From Penaeus vannamei (Eukaryota > Arthropoda > Malacostraca > Decapoda > Penaeidae), in assembly GCF_042767895.1 (NCBI RefSeq), contig NC_091590.1, forward strand, positions 1,273,064-1,337,063: a stretch of DNA of 64,000 nucleotides. Reading direction: 5' to 3'. Position numbers and translations under genes: made by a program. Below the pieces are notes generated by a model. That model searched no databases. It had not been told where the DNA came from and worked only from the letters and a program-made list of their open reading frames with translations. Shown here in pieces: positions 33,090 through 44,452 of this stretch. The first letter of the stretch is position 1. Every line of letters begins with the position of its first letter.

Positions 33090-34798
33090 TAATTAAGCCC
33101 AGCTCACGGGAGTAGTGAGCAGGCCGTGCATTGCCGCTCCTAAGTCCACTCCAGGTAGGACCGAACCTGCTGGGGGGACTTATCAATGGCATTCCGGCTA
33201 AATTAATCCCCTCCCACCAAGATACACCTAAGCCAGTAGATGGGAGGTAAATCGGCTGTCCACCTCCATGAACAAACGCATCCAGCCATGGCCCTCATTC
33301 CCCGGAGGCGAAGGAGCCCCTGGTTACGGCGGCGATCAGGATCGCTCCGGAGCAGGGGGTGCTAAAAATATCCGGGTAAAGACAGGCCGCCCCACGTTGA
33401 TGAACCTTTGCACATACAATATAAGGACCATGAGAACTGAATCCGATTTACTAGCTTTACTGGAGGAACTCTCTTCCATTAAATGGAATGTAGTAGGACT
33501 CTGCGAAGTTAGAAGACTAGGCGAAGAGCAGAAGTTAATAAATGAAGGACACGTGCTATAACAGAGAGGAAAACCTCAGGGTAGCAAACAGTTATTAGGG
33601 ATTGGGTTACACAAACGCTTAGATTGATACACAAACGCTTAGAAAAGAACATCGTAGAATTATATAGTGTAAGCAAAAGAGTGGCTTCTGTAACAATAAA
33701 ACTAAACAATAGATCCAACTTAAAAATTATTCAAGTCTATGCTCCAACCTGCAGCCACAGTGATGAAGAAATAGAGCTTCTATGAAGATGTTCATTTAGC
33801 CAGCGAGAGAATAAAAACCCATTTCAATAATTATGGGAGATTTTAATGCCAAAATAGGTAAAAAGACAGAGGGAGAAACCGCAGAACGAGACGGGACAAA
33901 TGCTAGTTGACTTTGCGGAGGCTCGATCACTCAATATCATGAATACATTCTTCGAAAAAAGATTAGAACGGAAGTGGACATGGAAGTCGCCTTCTGACGT
34001 CAAAAACGGAACTGACTTCATAATTTCAAATAGGCACGATATAATAAAAAAATGTAGAAGTTATCAATAAAGTAAATGTTGGCAGCGACCACAGAATGGT
34101 GAGAGGCGAAATTAAGATACATCTCAGAAGGGAAAGGACCAAACTAATACGTAAACCACAGCCAAACTAAGCTAACTTGAAGATCAGATCAACAGAATTT
34201 AGCCTAAACATCCAAAACAGATATTCACTCCTCCGTGACGAAGATCAACATTGACCAAATTAATAAACAGTTCAATGACATACTAAAGGAAGCTGCGCTC
34301 GAAGTAGGCGGCAAGAACAAGCAAAGCTCCAGCAAGCTCTCGGTAGCAACTAAACAGCTTATGCAAAAACGTAGAGCCATGAAAGTATCGTCAAACAGGG
34401 ACAAGATAGAATTAGTTGAACTAACAAAGACCATAAATAAAAAGAAGAGGGAAGATGTACGGAAATTCAATACTCAAATAATAAATGAAGCAGTGATTTC
34501 AGGTACCAACATGAAAGCAGCTAAAAAGAAGACTAGGAATAGGGAGAAATCAAATGTATGCAATTAAGAAACCAGACGGAGAAGTAACACATAACAAGAA
34601 TGAAATCTAAGTAGTGGAAGACTTTTACAGGGATCTATACAACTCAACGAACAGCCACAAATAGAAGCAAACGGTCGTCGAGCCTGCTTCGAGATCTACA
34701 ATTCTTTCATCCCCGACGATCTTCTTGAGAAGATCGTCGATGAAATGAATCGGTAAGCATCTGCCAATGTTTCTTGTGTTCTAATTGGAAAGTGTGGT
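33090..34798 (+). pseudogene. RTE-type non-LTR element, 5' UTR, EN and linker (copy 5)
   Basis: Keeps the 5' leader and MNLCTYNIRTMRTESDLL (33401). Lesions include HVL-stop at 33561, a duplicated ACAAACGCTTAGA block at 33610-33640, and several indels. QVYAPT, MGDFNAKIG and SDHRMV are recognisable. The linker is open 34235-34567. The RT is absent; PLE-B begins at 34799. Confidence 0.8.
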
Positions 34799-35562
34799 TC
34801 CTAGAGACTGAAGTTACCTGTGTAATTCTTTCATAAAACACAAATACCCCAAAGGTCTCCTGCTGAACCTCAAAGACGAAGAAGAACGAACATACAAGAT
34901 CCAACCCTGCAATACCTTCTAATTTTCTCATATTACCTCCATGTAATCTCTCTCAGACGATCAGCAAATACTTCGGCAATACAATGACCATCGCCAGCAC
35001 ATCCGGGGAAAAGATACATGACCTAATACAAGAAAAGAAAACCGAAAGGCAACCCCAACGGTGCGGTATATCGCATACCCTGCAACAGTTGCGATAAGGC
35101 ATACTATGGTGAAACGGGACGGGGTTTCAACACCAGGATCAACGAACATCGAGTCGACGTCCGTTACCATAGAACTTCCAACAACATGGTGGTTCATGTA
35201 GATGAAGTTTGGCATATACCGGACTGGAAAGAAGCTGAAATAATCCATGAAGGATTAAGCAAATACAAAAGGAAGGTCATGGAAGCTGCATACATTGTGA
35301 CAGAAAAATATGAACACTGTATCGGGTAGACTCATACTATCCAAGGTCGCGGCAGCAATTATGCGTACAATGAGCATGAGATCACGGTCATCAGGTGATT
35401 CATCTGCTCCCATGTGATATAAATATGCTGTGTATTCTCCCAAATGTATGTATTTCTGACTGATAATCGAAACCGGTAAAATACATTTCTTGTATTGTGA
35501 AGATATTCGTTCATATCTTTCCACACGTGTCAACATGAATACGGTTCATACTGACAAGGATA
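34799..35562 (+). pseudogene. Penelope-like element group B, GIY-YIG part (copy 6)
   Basis: Standard junctions; AAAACCGAAAGGC lesion; YRIPCNSCDKAYYGETG region intact locally. The 3' UTR is complete. Confidence 0.75.
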
Positions 35563-35586
35563 AGATTTTTGTATAGAAACTTTAGA

Positions 35587-35646
35587 ATGCCTCGGTGTAA
35601 GCCCGATTTTGTAAAAATTCACTTAGTAAAGGGGAATGTGAGCTAG
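35587..35646 (+). pseudogene. Cys4 micro-ORF, frameshifted variant (copy 6)
   Basis: MPRCKPDF variant, ending at TAG (AGCTAG) after GNVS. Confidence 0.5.
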
Positions 35647-35998
35647 TTTTGATGGTAAATAATTAACAGACCCTACCCCTCCCCTCCTCCTCTCCTCTAT
35701 GCATTTTCGGAGTCGGGAATGGTGGAAGGACCTACTGAATCTCTGATCATGTCGCTTAAAGGGCGGTCGAATCTGAAGGGTGACTTTCTCAAGCATACCA
35801 AGATAAGACTACATTTACTAAGTGTATCTCGCTTCCAGGTAATTTTCTATGAGTTAATCGTATAAAAACTTGTTTGGCTTTCATTATGAATATGAACATT
35901 TGTGATATTGTGTGTTTTTAAATGTTGATGGGGAATCAATAAGTATTATTTATTCAAAGGTGTTACTGTTCGAAGTACAATTGCCATTTTTCATTGGG

Positions 35999-36643
35999 AT
36001 GGATCTTTGAACCAATTCAACCTTTGCAAAGGTGAGTATCTGAAGCCTTGAATTTTATTAGACCTACGTATTTTTACGTAGCTTTTGAGGATGGTACCGA
36101 TGCCTGCGTTATTGTTTTGCATAAACAGTGTGCGCGTTCACAATCAACATTATCCCCGAGAAAAAGAAGGGTACTCGGATCGTCATTCTCTCCGGTGGAA
36201 GCTAGCACCTCCGGGATGGCAGCAGGGAGAGCTGGCACTTTCGTGGAACCAGGAGACAACACACACGTCATTACCTCTATACCGAGGTGTGTCACCCTGT
36301 TACATACCCCCTGCGAGGGTCGAGCCCTGCTCTCGCGTTGTTTTGCCTGCCGTGAGCCCCACCTCGCCTGCATACCATCCCGCGGGAAACAGCGAAGCTA
36401 TTCCGCTTGTGGACATTTCAAGCGATAATGAAGAAGAGATTGGGGTGGCTGCGGAAGGATGTTCCCCTCCTGTATCGCCGTCTCTTTCAGATGAAAGCCC
36501 ACTCATAGAAATTTCGAGTGGCGATTCTATCCAAATTATATCCCCTTGTGCATCGCTCACTCTGAATTTGGGTCAAACAAAATATGCCTGATGAGGACAA
36601 TCTATCGCAAGCGATAGATCTATCCTTCTGGGGGTCCCCATAG
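35999..36643 (+). pseudogene. FW-tail / SIM-like protein gene, broken (unit 5)
   Basis: Exon 1 35999-36031 with the codon-4 nonsense; exon 2 from 36082. Two frames are each open for part of the exon: AFEDGTDACVIVLHKQC with PRKRRV, and the later frame with VDISSDNEEE and IEISSGDSIQIISP. They are switched by a deletion near 36250 (GGAGACAACACAC). It ends LGQTKYA from the 2-base deletion; the FWGSP tail is out of frame (stop 36641). AATAAA at 36700. Confidence 0.7.
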
Positions 36644-36699
36644 AATAATGTGTGTTTCTAAGAATGTATTATCAATATTTTTCTTTGCATGTTAATAAG

Positions 36700-36705
36700 A
36701 ATAAA
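36700..36705 (+). terminator. Poly(A) signal of unit-5 FW-tail gene
   Basis: AATAAAGACATTGAGTACAT, 57 bases after the tail stop. Confidence 0.55.
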
Positions 36706-37140
36706 GACATTGAGTACATCGAATTTCATATTCCTTTCTGCTGAACTCTATACTTATAAACGAGGTGCCTTTCGATTGAGGGGATAACATTATTATTAAG
36801 ATGTTTTAAGGTAATGTAAGCCATCCTGCATGTTCAAACAAGATGAATAGATGCTGTTATTGATTTTATTAATGTGGTCGTTCGCTGACCTGACTCACAT
36901 CGGTAATGACTTATTTTGGCACGTGACCTGGAGGGCGGTGGGAATGAAGGGGTGGGGACTTGGGGGTGGTAAAGGGGGGGGGGACACCCGTTTGGTGTGC
37001 GTATTCCTATCAGTCACGGTTACTGATTTCCCGTAATCGATTATGATAATTCCGGAAGTCATTAGGTCAATTCCTGTTATGACACGTCAGGTATGTACAT
37101 AACAGGATAGGAGGACAGCCATAGGGGCCTAACTCAAAAT

Positions 37141-37201
37141 ATGTCTGACGGAAGACCATCTATCACAGGCGATAGATCTATCCTTTTGGGGATCTCCATA
37201 C
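37141..37201 (+). pseudogene. Second FW-tail paralogue mini-ORF, frameshifted (unit 5)
   Basis: Carries the extra G (GACGGAAGACC) and has TAC in place of the TAG stop. AATAAA at 37278. Confidence 0.45.
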
Positions 37202-37449
37202 TATGGTTTGTGTGCATGTGGGTGTTACATTATTTTATAAGAATGTATTATTGATATTTTTCTTGTATGCGAATACAAATAAAGACATTGAGTACGATTT
37301 TTATAATCCTTTCCATTGAATTCTATGCTTATAAACGAGGTTTTTTGACGAACAAGCTGTAAATGTTTGATTAATTAATGTCTGTCCCTGCCTGCAGAGG
37401 TTGACATTATTATTGAGAGGTTTTAAGGCAATGTAGGTCAAGGCACATG

Positions 37450-37685
37450 TTCAGACATGGTAGAAAAGAAAGTGAAGCAACAGTTTCAGAATCGTCCTCG
37501 ACCTCCCTTCGTTTCCGTTTCCTGTCATCACCTACCCCGTATTCCCGAGTGCTTCTTCTCCCTCTTACACTGCTTCCTCTCCCTCTCCTCCTCAGACCAG
37601 AAGATGGAATCTAGGATTCCGAAATTGTCACTTTCTTCAACAAGTCTAGTTTGTGCATTGTGGGTTTTTCTACCACAGCATGAAC
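37450..37685. repeat. Inverted-repeat module upstream of PLE-A (unit 5)
   Basis: Shortened left arm, polypyrimidine centre and right arm ending TTTCTACCACAGC. Confidence 0.55.
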
Positions 37686-37709
37686 ACGGTAGAGTTTTTC
37701 CCATTCATC

Positions 37710-38523
37710 ATGGCCCCCATGATTAAAAAGAAATCTCCTGTTCGACTCCTTGCCGACTTGGTTCCTGCCTTTCGTGCTTTTGAGGCTTCTGTCATCGCCA
37801 CAGCCGACGGAATAATCAACGTTTCCTCTCAGACTGCCTTGAGGGGCAAGTGCTCCCTTCCTCGATCTGCAATCTCCTGAAGCACTCACATGAAGGACCT
37901 CCCTTTCCGGATTATGCTCGTCCCCTCTTCCTTGAACGGATCCGCGCTGGTAGGAGGGATGTCTAGCATGCCTACTATCGCTCAAGGGTTCGTTCTGACC
38001 TGAAGAAACAGCTCCATGGCCACGTCTTCCAACTCCTAGCCGACGTGGCCCACGATTCTTCCCGGTTCTTCACCACCCATGTCCGCTCTCTCACCCAGAA
38101 ACTCTCCAACCTCACCTCCTGTACTCCCTGGTCCTGCTTCTCCCTCACCGGTGCTGTTACCAACCTTTCCTCCCTATCCTTGACCCCTCACAAACAACTC
38201 TTTGGCTTCGGTCTTTCCTTTGCTCTATGCTCTCCCCCTCTTACCTCCACTGACATTATTTCTTCCTTAAACCATTTCATCTCCACCCATAGGAACTCCT
38301 TGCCTGACGTCTCCCTCCTTCGTGGGGTCTTCCTCCCGGCTCTCGGGTTAATCCTTCACCCCAACCCTTCCATTCCCAGGTGTTACCGAGAGGCCCTTCA
38401 GGGATGTCACCATTTTGCCTTCTGACAGGCCTAGGACCTGTTAGATGACGCCTCCACCTATGCCCCCCTGACCAGTGACCCCTGGGAATGTATTGCTGCT
38501 ACCTTCCACCATCGTCTAGAAGA
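37710..38523 (+). pseudogene. Penelope-like group A, RT N-terminal half (copy 5)
   Basis: Starts ATGGCCCCCATG. The frame is broken near 37850. HGHVFQLLADVAHDSSRF and LTQKLSNLTSCTPW are intact in a later frame. A deletion near 38400 removes HSLLRE. It ends at the PolB junction. Confidence 0.7.
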
Positions 38524-40800
38524 GTTGATGGACAAGACCGATGGAGAGGAGAGATGTATGGCACCAAACAAATCCTGTGCCTACAGCTATATCATAATAG
38601 GTAGTAGATAGTTTCTATATCAAGGTGCTGATGCTGCCACGCATTTTGTTGAGAATCTGTAACAAATGGGTGGACACAAAGAAGCTTTTAAGAAGACCAA
38701 AAGTGTGAGCTGTGCAACCAAAAATTCCCCACAAAAACAGACACCACGACCATACTAAAGATCGGATGAACTATATTGGCGCTTATTGCGCTCCCTGTAA
38801 CCTCCAGAAGAAAAATCATCGCACAACAATCCCGTCTGGCTCAATCACTTCCCTCGGACTGATTCTGAAAGAAATGCAAGCTAGCACAAAAATAAACATT
38901 CTTGTGAAACAAGGGCTTCAATATTACTCTGAAATTCCTCGATAGCTTGGCTTTTATGAACGCAGGTCTGAGCTCTCTCTCGCCAAAACTCATAATGAAA
39001 GCAACTGCTCACTCAGGTCCTCCAAACATATCTTACACCATTTGTCAGACGAAGCCCAGTCATTGCTTCTAAAAGGAAAGGGTATTTCTCCGTATGACTT
39101 CTTGGATGACCTGAAAAAGCTCAAAGACACCAGCCTCCCTCCCAACGAAAAGATTCATAGCTCCCTCACAGGTGAGACGGTTACGGAGGAGTATGCTCAT
39201 TCACTAAAAGTCTCCAATGCAGCCGGGTGTCGTACTTTAGGTGATTATTTAGAGTGCTACCTGAGGACGGATGTGGGTTTGCTAGCCGATGTGATTACGG
39301 AATGGAGCTCTATACTTGCTGAAAAGTACGATCTGGATATAGTTAACTATGTCAGTCTTCCCGGGTATGCAAATGACGCATTCCTAAAAATGACAAAAAC
39401 AAACCTTGAGCTTATATCCGATCCAGAATTAGCTCTCAAAACTCAGCAATCTGTGAGAGGACTGACGACATGTGTTCGCCTTCTCACGGTAGCAAAGAAC
39501 TCCCTTGTTAATCCGCGTCATGACCCGCAAAAGGAAAGTAGCACCTACATACTCTACCTTAATTTCAACAGCTTGTATGCCACATTAATGTCCGAGAAAC
39601 TTCCATATGGTAATATTCGGAACTTACCGCCCTGTGAAAAGGCCGGCGAAAGCGGTGATATCGGGCACTGGATAGTGGCTGATCTCAGAGTTCCACCCGA
39701 AGTTGCAAGGAAGACAGACGAGTTGCTCCTCCTTATTCATCACATGAACATAAGAAATCAGGACATATCCCCATATAACAAGCAACTTCTAGCATCGCAG
39801 AAGAGATGTTTACCACGCAAAAAACAAAAGCTTGTGGCTTCACATCTTCCACAGAAGGACCATCTCATTTTACTGAAACATCTGCAGCTTTTAATTGACT
39901 TGGGGTGTAGGTGGAGCGAGTAAGTGATGTGTACAAATTCTCCCAACGTGAATTCTTATCGCCTTTTATTCACGACAATATTTAGGCAAGCAGGGAAGCC
40001 ACCAATGAAGCACAACAGTTGTGCTTCAAGACGCTTTCAAACAGTGTCTTTGGACGGTGTATAATGAACCCTCTAAAAAGACTAGAACATGCTAGCATGG
40101 CGTGCAATGCTTATTCATTTCTCAAAAAGATTCGAAGCCCAATCTTCAAAAGATTCATCCCCTTAGCTCCTAACAGTGATAACCATTTCAAGGGTAAAAA
40201 CTTAGTATGGCTCATCCACAGTATATTGGATTTAGCATCTTGGAGCTGGCTAAATTGAAGTTGTACAACTTTTATTATAAAGTTTTAAAGGCTCATTACG
40301 GAGATCGGGTGCAGCTCTGCTACTCCGACACCGACAGTTATATCCTCTCTGTGGAGACAGATGACATTTATAAAGAATTGTCCATGTCTCATTTGAAAGA
40401 GTGGACAGACACCTCTAATTTTAGCCATGACCATCCATTATACAACCAGTCTGTTAAGGGCAAACTTGGATTATTAAAATCTGAAACGGGAGATTCCAAT
40501 AAGAGAGGCAATATGCCTAAAATACTTGCTCCTAAATAACGATCAAACATCCACAGGTGTAAAGGGAATTTGACGGTCTGAGAAGAGGAAGCTAAAACAC
40601 GACAATTTCCGTCGCATTCTTCATGAAAAAAGTGCATTTCTTTAAACAGGTGAGCATTGCCAACGTCGGAGGTGAAATGATGACCACGCCAATGAAAAAG
40701 CGCGGGCTGTCATTATACGATGATAAACGTTGGTATGTAAATGCATACTAATCGCTAGCATAAGGTCATCCGGACATTAAACACCTTCCCGAAGCAGCGG
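38524..40800 (+). pseudogene. polB: Protein-primed DNA polymerase B, near full length (copy 4)
   Basis: Copies DNA in Polinton/adintovirus-type elements. In order: N-terminal and exonuclease region (decayed, 38530-38940), LGDYLECYLRTDVGLLADV, palm motif A YLNFNSLYATLM (about 39555, with Asn where family B polymerases need Asp), LPYGNI, motif B KTLSNSVFGRCIMNP (about 40028), motif C YSDTDSY (about 40320, intact), and the thumb (KLKHDNFRRI; YDDKRWYVNAY) to about 40750. The longest open frame is 39042-39923. Frameshifts lie near 38935, 39920 and 40245, with stops near 40540 and 40750. It is followed by A32, as in related elements. Old copy of an animal virus-like element; inactive. Confidence 0.85.
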
Positions 40801-40810
40801 AGAGCGGAGA

Positions 40811-41040
40811 GGGGGGGGGGGAGGAGGGAGGAGGAGGAGGGGGAGGAGGAGGAGGAGGGGGAGGAGGAGGGGGAGGGGGAGGAGGAGGGAGGAGGAGGGA
40901 GGAGGAGGGGGAGGAGGGGGGGGAGGGGGAGGAGGAGGAGGAGGTGGAGGAGGGGGAGGAGGAGGGGGAGGAGGAGGGGGAGGAGGAGGGGGAGGGGGAG
41001 GAGGAGGGTGAGAAGGGGGAGGAGGGGGAGGAGGAGGAGG
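40811..41040. repeat. GGA/GGGGGA purine repeat
   Basis: About 230 bases of pure G/A in irregular GGAGGAGGGGGAGG units at the 3' end of PolB. The Pro/Ser-rich and Gly/Glu-rich frames in it are compositional. It ends at GGAGACCATGGCAGC, where a conserved stretch (TMAATREERLNHLW) begins, shared with 48826. Confidence 0.95.
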
Positions 41041-41200
41041 AGACCATGGCAGCAACAAGGGAGGAAAGATTAAACCATCTATGGAGAAAACGAGAGTATC
41101 TCCGCCACCTCCACTTTCCGTCTGATGTACACAACAGGAGGCAACGATCTGGTAAAAAAGGTGGTGTCTAAAAGTGTCATTTTCATTCGTGTCCTTCAAC

Positions 41201-41760
41201 ATGTCGCAAAGTACTCCATATTCCTGTTTTAAGGAGAACTTGCTGGGTCTCTCTGCTCACCCCACAATAATAATAACTGCAGGAGTCACTAATTCGGGAA
41301 AGACGCATCTCACTACAAAAACTGTTGTGCACTATCAGAAACAGTTTGATTGTATAATTGTTTGCGGGAGTGAATCTCATCCGCTAAAAAAAGGAAACCT
41401 CTTTGTCTGACAAACTTCTTGTTAACAAAGACATCATAGATCCCATCAATCATAAGACAAAACCGAATGACCGCATATAATATATATACTGGATGATTGC
41501 TTTATAGAAGCGGCTAATAATGACATTGTAAGCAAAATCTTTACAAAGGGACGCCACGAAAACATATCTGTCGTACTCCTCGTTCAAAATGTATTTACGA
41601 AAGGGAAGCACAGCTGCAACATTTCACTAAATACCTCTCATTTTATTTTGCCAAAACAGAGGGATCTCGTTAGAATGTCTCGGTAGACAGTTATATGTTT
41701 AGAGTGAAACCAAGCGATTTTTGTTGTTCAACCTTTAAAAGAGGTTTTTTTCTTTGACTT
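41201..41760 (+). pseudogene. A32-like packaging ATPase (copy 1)
   Basis: FtsK/HerA-type ATPase that packages DNA in Polinton/adintovirus-like and poxvirus-type systems. From ATG 41201 it reads FKENLLGLSAHPTIIITAGV with the P-loop GVTNSGKTHL (about 41283), open to 41410. After a frameshift it continues in another frame with the Walker B region ILDDCFIEAANNDIVSKIFT (about 41488) and VLLVQNVFTKGKHSCNISLN. It then reads ILPKQRDLVRMSR-stop. The C-terminus may continue to about 41910, where three frames are open. It lies 400 bases after PolB and just before the Cys4 ORF. Confidence 0.8.
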
Positions 41761-41934
41761 AGTTACGGTCTCGCCTTGCTGCCGTGTGCAATAATAGAGA
41801 TACGGATTGCGGTATTATCATTGTTATTCATATCATCATTCATGAATCAATACAAGACGCCATTAACGTCTTGTGTGGCCGGGGTAAGCGATACGTCTTC
41901 CCAGTCGAATAGATTTTTGTATAGAAGTTTTAAA

Positions 41935-42009
41935 ATGCCTCGGTGTGAAAGGTGGTTTTGTGACGAATCACTCAGTAAAAAGGAATGCGAGCGAATGTTT
42001 TGCAGATAA
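41935..42009 (+). CDS. Cys4 micro-ORF, intact (copy 7)
   Basis: Twenty-four codons from ATG to TAA: MPRCERWFCDESL, then a Lys/Glu-rich stretch and FCR. The Cys spacing is C-x4-C-x8-C-x4-C, symmetric and suited to binding one metal ion (inference). The diverged copy at 55617 has 14 of 24 residues identical, and 8 of those 14 use different codons, with stops at the same place (TAA versus TGA), which argues for selection on the protein. The upstream in-frame text RFLYRSFK is also conserved between distant copies, so translation may begin earlier or this may be an exon; alternatively TTTTTGTATAGA is a TATA-type element. Family unknown. Confidence 0.6.
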   Translation: MPRCERWFCDESLSKKECERMFCR

Positions 42010-42383
42010 TTAAGCCCAGACCTCACCCCTTCACCCCCCCCCCCCCGTGTTTTTTCGACGCTGGGATTGCCGGGATGATCTACTGGTTCTCAGATATTGT
42101 CGTAAAAAAGGCGTTCGATTATGAAGGCTGATACAGTGTTTTTCTTAAGCATACCAAGATGAACTCAACCTTTGTGAAGAATACCTCGCTGCTAAGTAAA
42201 ACATTTCTTTGAGTTATTCTAAAAAAAAAAAAAGAAAAAAAAAAACCTCGGTGTTTGACGTATTATGCCTAGGAACATTTTCGATATTTTGTGCGAATTT
42301 GTTTTTTAGATGAAGGGGAATTCATCGGTGTTTTAAATTTAAAGGGGTTGCTGTTGGAAGTACTATAGCAATTTTTCATTGAG

Positions 42384-43083
42384 ATGAGTCTATTAACGAA
42401 TTCACCTTTTACAAAGGCGAGTCTCTGAAAACTTGAACTTGATCAGACATATCTATTTTTATTTGTGTAGTGTTGCCATTGTAAATCGCGGTGTGTTAAT
42501 GTGTTATTTTCTGTTGCAGCTTTTGAGGACGGTGCCGATCCCTGCGTTATTGTTTTGCATAAACAGTGTGTGGTCGCAATCAGCATTATCCCCGAGAAAA
42601 AGAAGGGTGCTCGGATCGTCATTCTCTCCGGTGGAAGCCAGCACCTCCCGGATGGCAGTGGAGAGAGCTGGCACTTTCGTGGAACCTGAGGAGAGAACAG
42701 ACCCACCATTGCCTGTACACCGAGGTGTGTCACCCTGTTACATACCCCCTGCGAGGGTCGAGCCCTGTTCTCGCGTTGTTTTGCCTGCCGTGAGCCCCAC
42801 CTCGCCTGCATACCATCCCGCGGGAAATAGCGAAGCTATTCCGCTTGTGGACATTTCAAGCGATAATGAAGAAGAGATTGGGGTGGCTGCGGAAGGATGT
42901 TCCTCTCCTGTATCGCCGTCTCTTTCAGATGAAAGCCCACTCGTAGAAATTTCGAGTGGCGATTCTATCCAAATTATATCCCCTTGTGCACCGCCCACTC
43001 TGAATTTGGGTCTAACACAAAATAAGCCTGATGAGGACAATCTATCCCAAGCGTTAGATCTATCCTTCTGGGGGTCCCCATAG
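42384..43083 (+). CDS. FW-tail / SIM-like protein gene, only intact close copy (unit 6)
   Basis: Exon 1 42384-42416 encodes MSLLTNSPFTK; the donor is GC (GCGAGT; GTGAGT in the 50.3-kb copy). The intron ends TTTCTGTTGCAG, and exon 2 is 42520-43083. Spliced this way the frame is open for 198 codons. Visible features: basic NLS-like PRKRRVLG, a Ser/Pro-rich middle, acidic SIM-like motifs PLVDISSDNEEE (about 42843) and PLVEISSGDSIQIIS (about 42938), and the C-terminus LSQALDLSFWGSP. It lacks the 2-base deletion that removes the tail in the other five close copies. The first 40 bases of exon 2 are also open in a second frame (AFEDGADPCVIVLHKQC), so the N-terminal frame is uncertain. Likely nuclear; function unknown. 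It sits after A32 and the Cys4 ORF. Confidence 0.6.
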
Positions 43084-43133
43084 AATAGTGTGTGTTTCTA
43101 AGAATGTATTATTTTTTTTCTTTGCATGTTAAC

Positions 43134-43139
43134 AATAAA
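43134..43139 (+). terminator. Poly(A) signal of unit-6 FW-tail gene
   Basis: AATAAAGACATTGAGTACAT, 51 bases after the stop. Confidence 0.6.
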
Positions 43140-43398
43140 GACATTGAGTACATCGAATTTTATATTCCTTTCTGCTGAACTCTATACTTATAAACGAGGT
43201 GCTTTTCGATTGTGGGGAACAAACTGTGAATATCTGATTAATTAGTCTCTGTACCTGACTGCTGAGGGGATAACTTTAATGAGATGTTTTAAGGTAATGT
43301 AAGCCATCCTGCATGTTCAAACATGACGAATAGATGCTATTATTGATTTTATTAATGTGTTCGTTCGCTGACCTGACTCACATCGGTAATGAAAAAAA

Positions 43399-43402
<4 letters not shown>

Positions 43403-43459
<57 letters not shown>
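43403..43459. repeat. (AT)n microsatellite
   Basis: About 28 AT units where unit-6 3' sequence (ACATCGGTAATGA) joins a PLE-B copy. It removes the G-rich tract and second paralogue of this unit. Confidence 0.95.
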
Positions 43460-43460
<1 letters not shown>

Positions 43461-44428
43461 CACTGCACTGTACATTGTCGCCTGAACATAAGAGTGCATT
43501 TATCTCTAAACTATAATCGCTATCTCTTATATATCTTTACTTCCATTGCTCCGATTTTAAAGATTATAATATCCACTATTAGTCCACACAGCAATAAAAC
43601 GAAATCTGGTGTTGTAGTTGGGTTCTTACTCCGGCCACTGAGGATTTGCAGCCCTGAGTTCCTAGAGAGTGAAGTTACTTGGGTAATTAATTCTTTTCAT
43701 GAAACACAAATACCCCAAAGGTCTCCTGCTGAACCTCAGAAAATAGACGAAGAACGAATATACAAGATCCAACCCTGCAATACCTCCTAATTTTCGCGTG
43801 TTACCTCCATGTAATCTCTCCCAGACGATCAGCAAATACTTTGACAATACAATGAACATCGCCAGCACATCCGGGGAAAAGATACATGACCTAATACAAG
43901 AAAAGAAAACCGAAAGGCAACCCCAACAGTGCGGTATATCGCATACCCTGCAGCAGTTGCGATAAGGCATACTATGGTGAAACTGGACGTGGCTTCAACA
44001 CCAGGATCAACGAACATCGAGCCGACGTCCGTCACCATAGAACTTCCAACAACATGGTGGATTCATGTAGATGAAGTTGGACATCTACCGAACTAGAAGG
44101 AAGCTGAAATAATCCATGAAGGATTAAGCAAATACAAAAGGAAGGTCATGGAAGCTGCATACATTGCGACAGAAAAATATGAACAATGCATCAGGTATAC
44201 TCATACTATCCAAGGTAGCGGCAGCAATTATGCTTACAACGAGCATGAGGTCACGATCATCAGGTGATTCTTCTGCTCCCTTGTGATATAAATATGCTGT
44301 GTATTCTCCCAAATGTATGTATTTCTAAGATATAATCGAAACTGGTTAAAAAAATCTCTTGTATTGTGAAGATATTCGTTCAATATCTTTGCATATTTGT
44401 CAACATGTTCATATCGACAAGGATTACA
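43460..44428 (+). pseudogene. Penelope-like element group B, long C-terminal copy (copy 7)
   Basis: Same 5' end at a (TA)n as copy 5. It reads SNKTKSGVVVGFLLRPLRIC but is frameshifted at FHETQIPQ (extra T near 43696), at the AAAACCGAAAGGC lesion and at MVDSCR. The 3' UTR is complete. Confidence 0.75.
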
Positions 44429-44452
44429 AGATTTTTGTATAGAAACTTTAGA

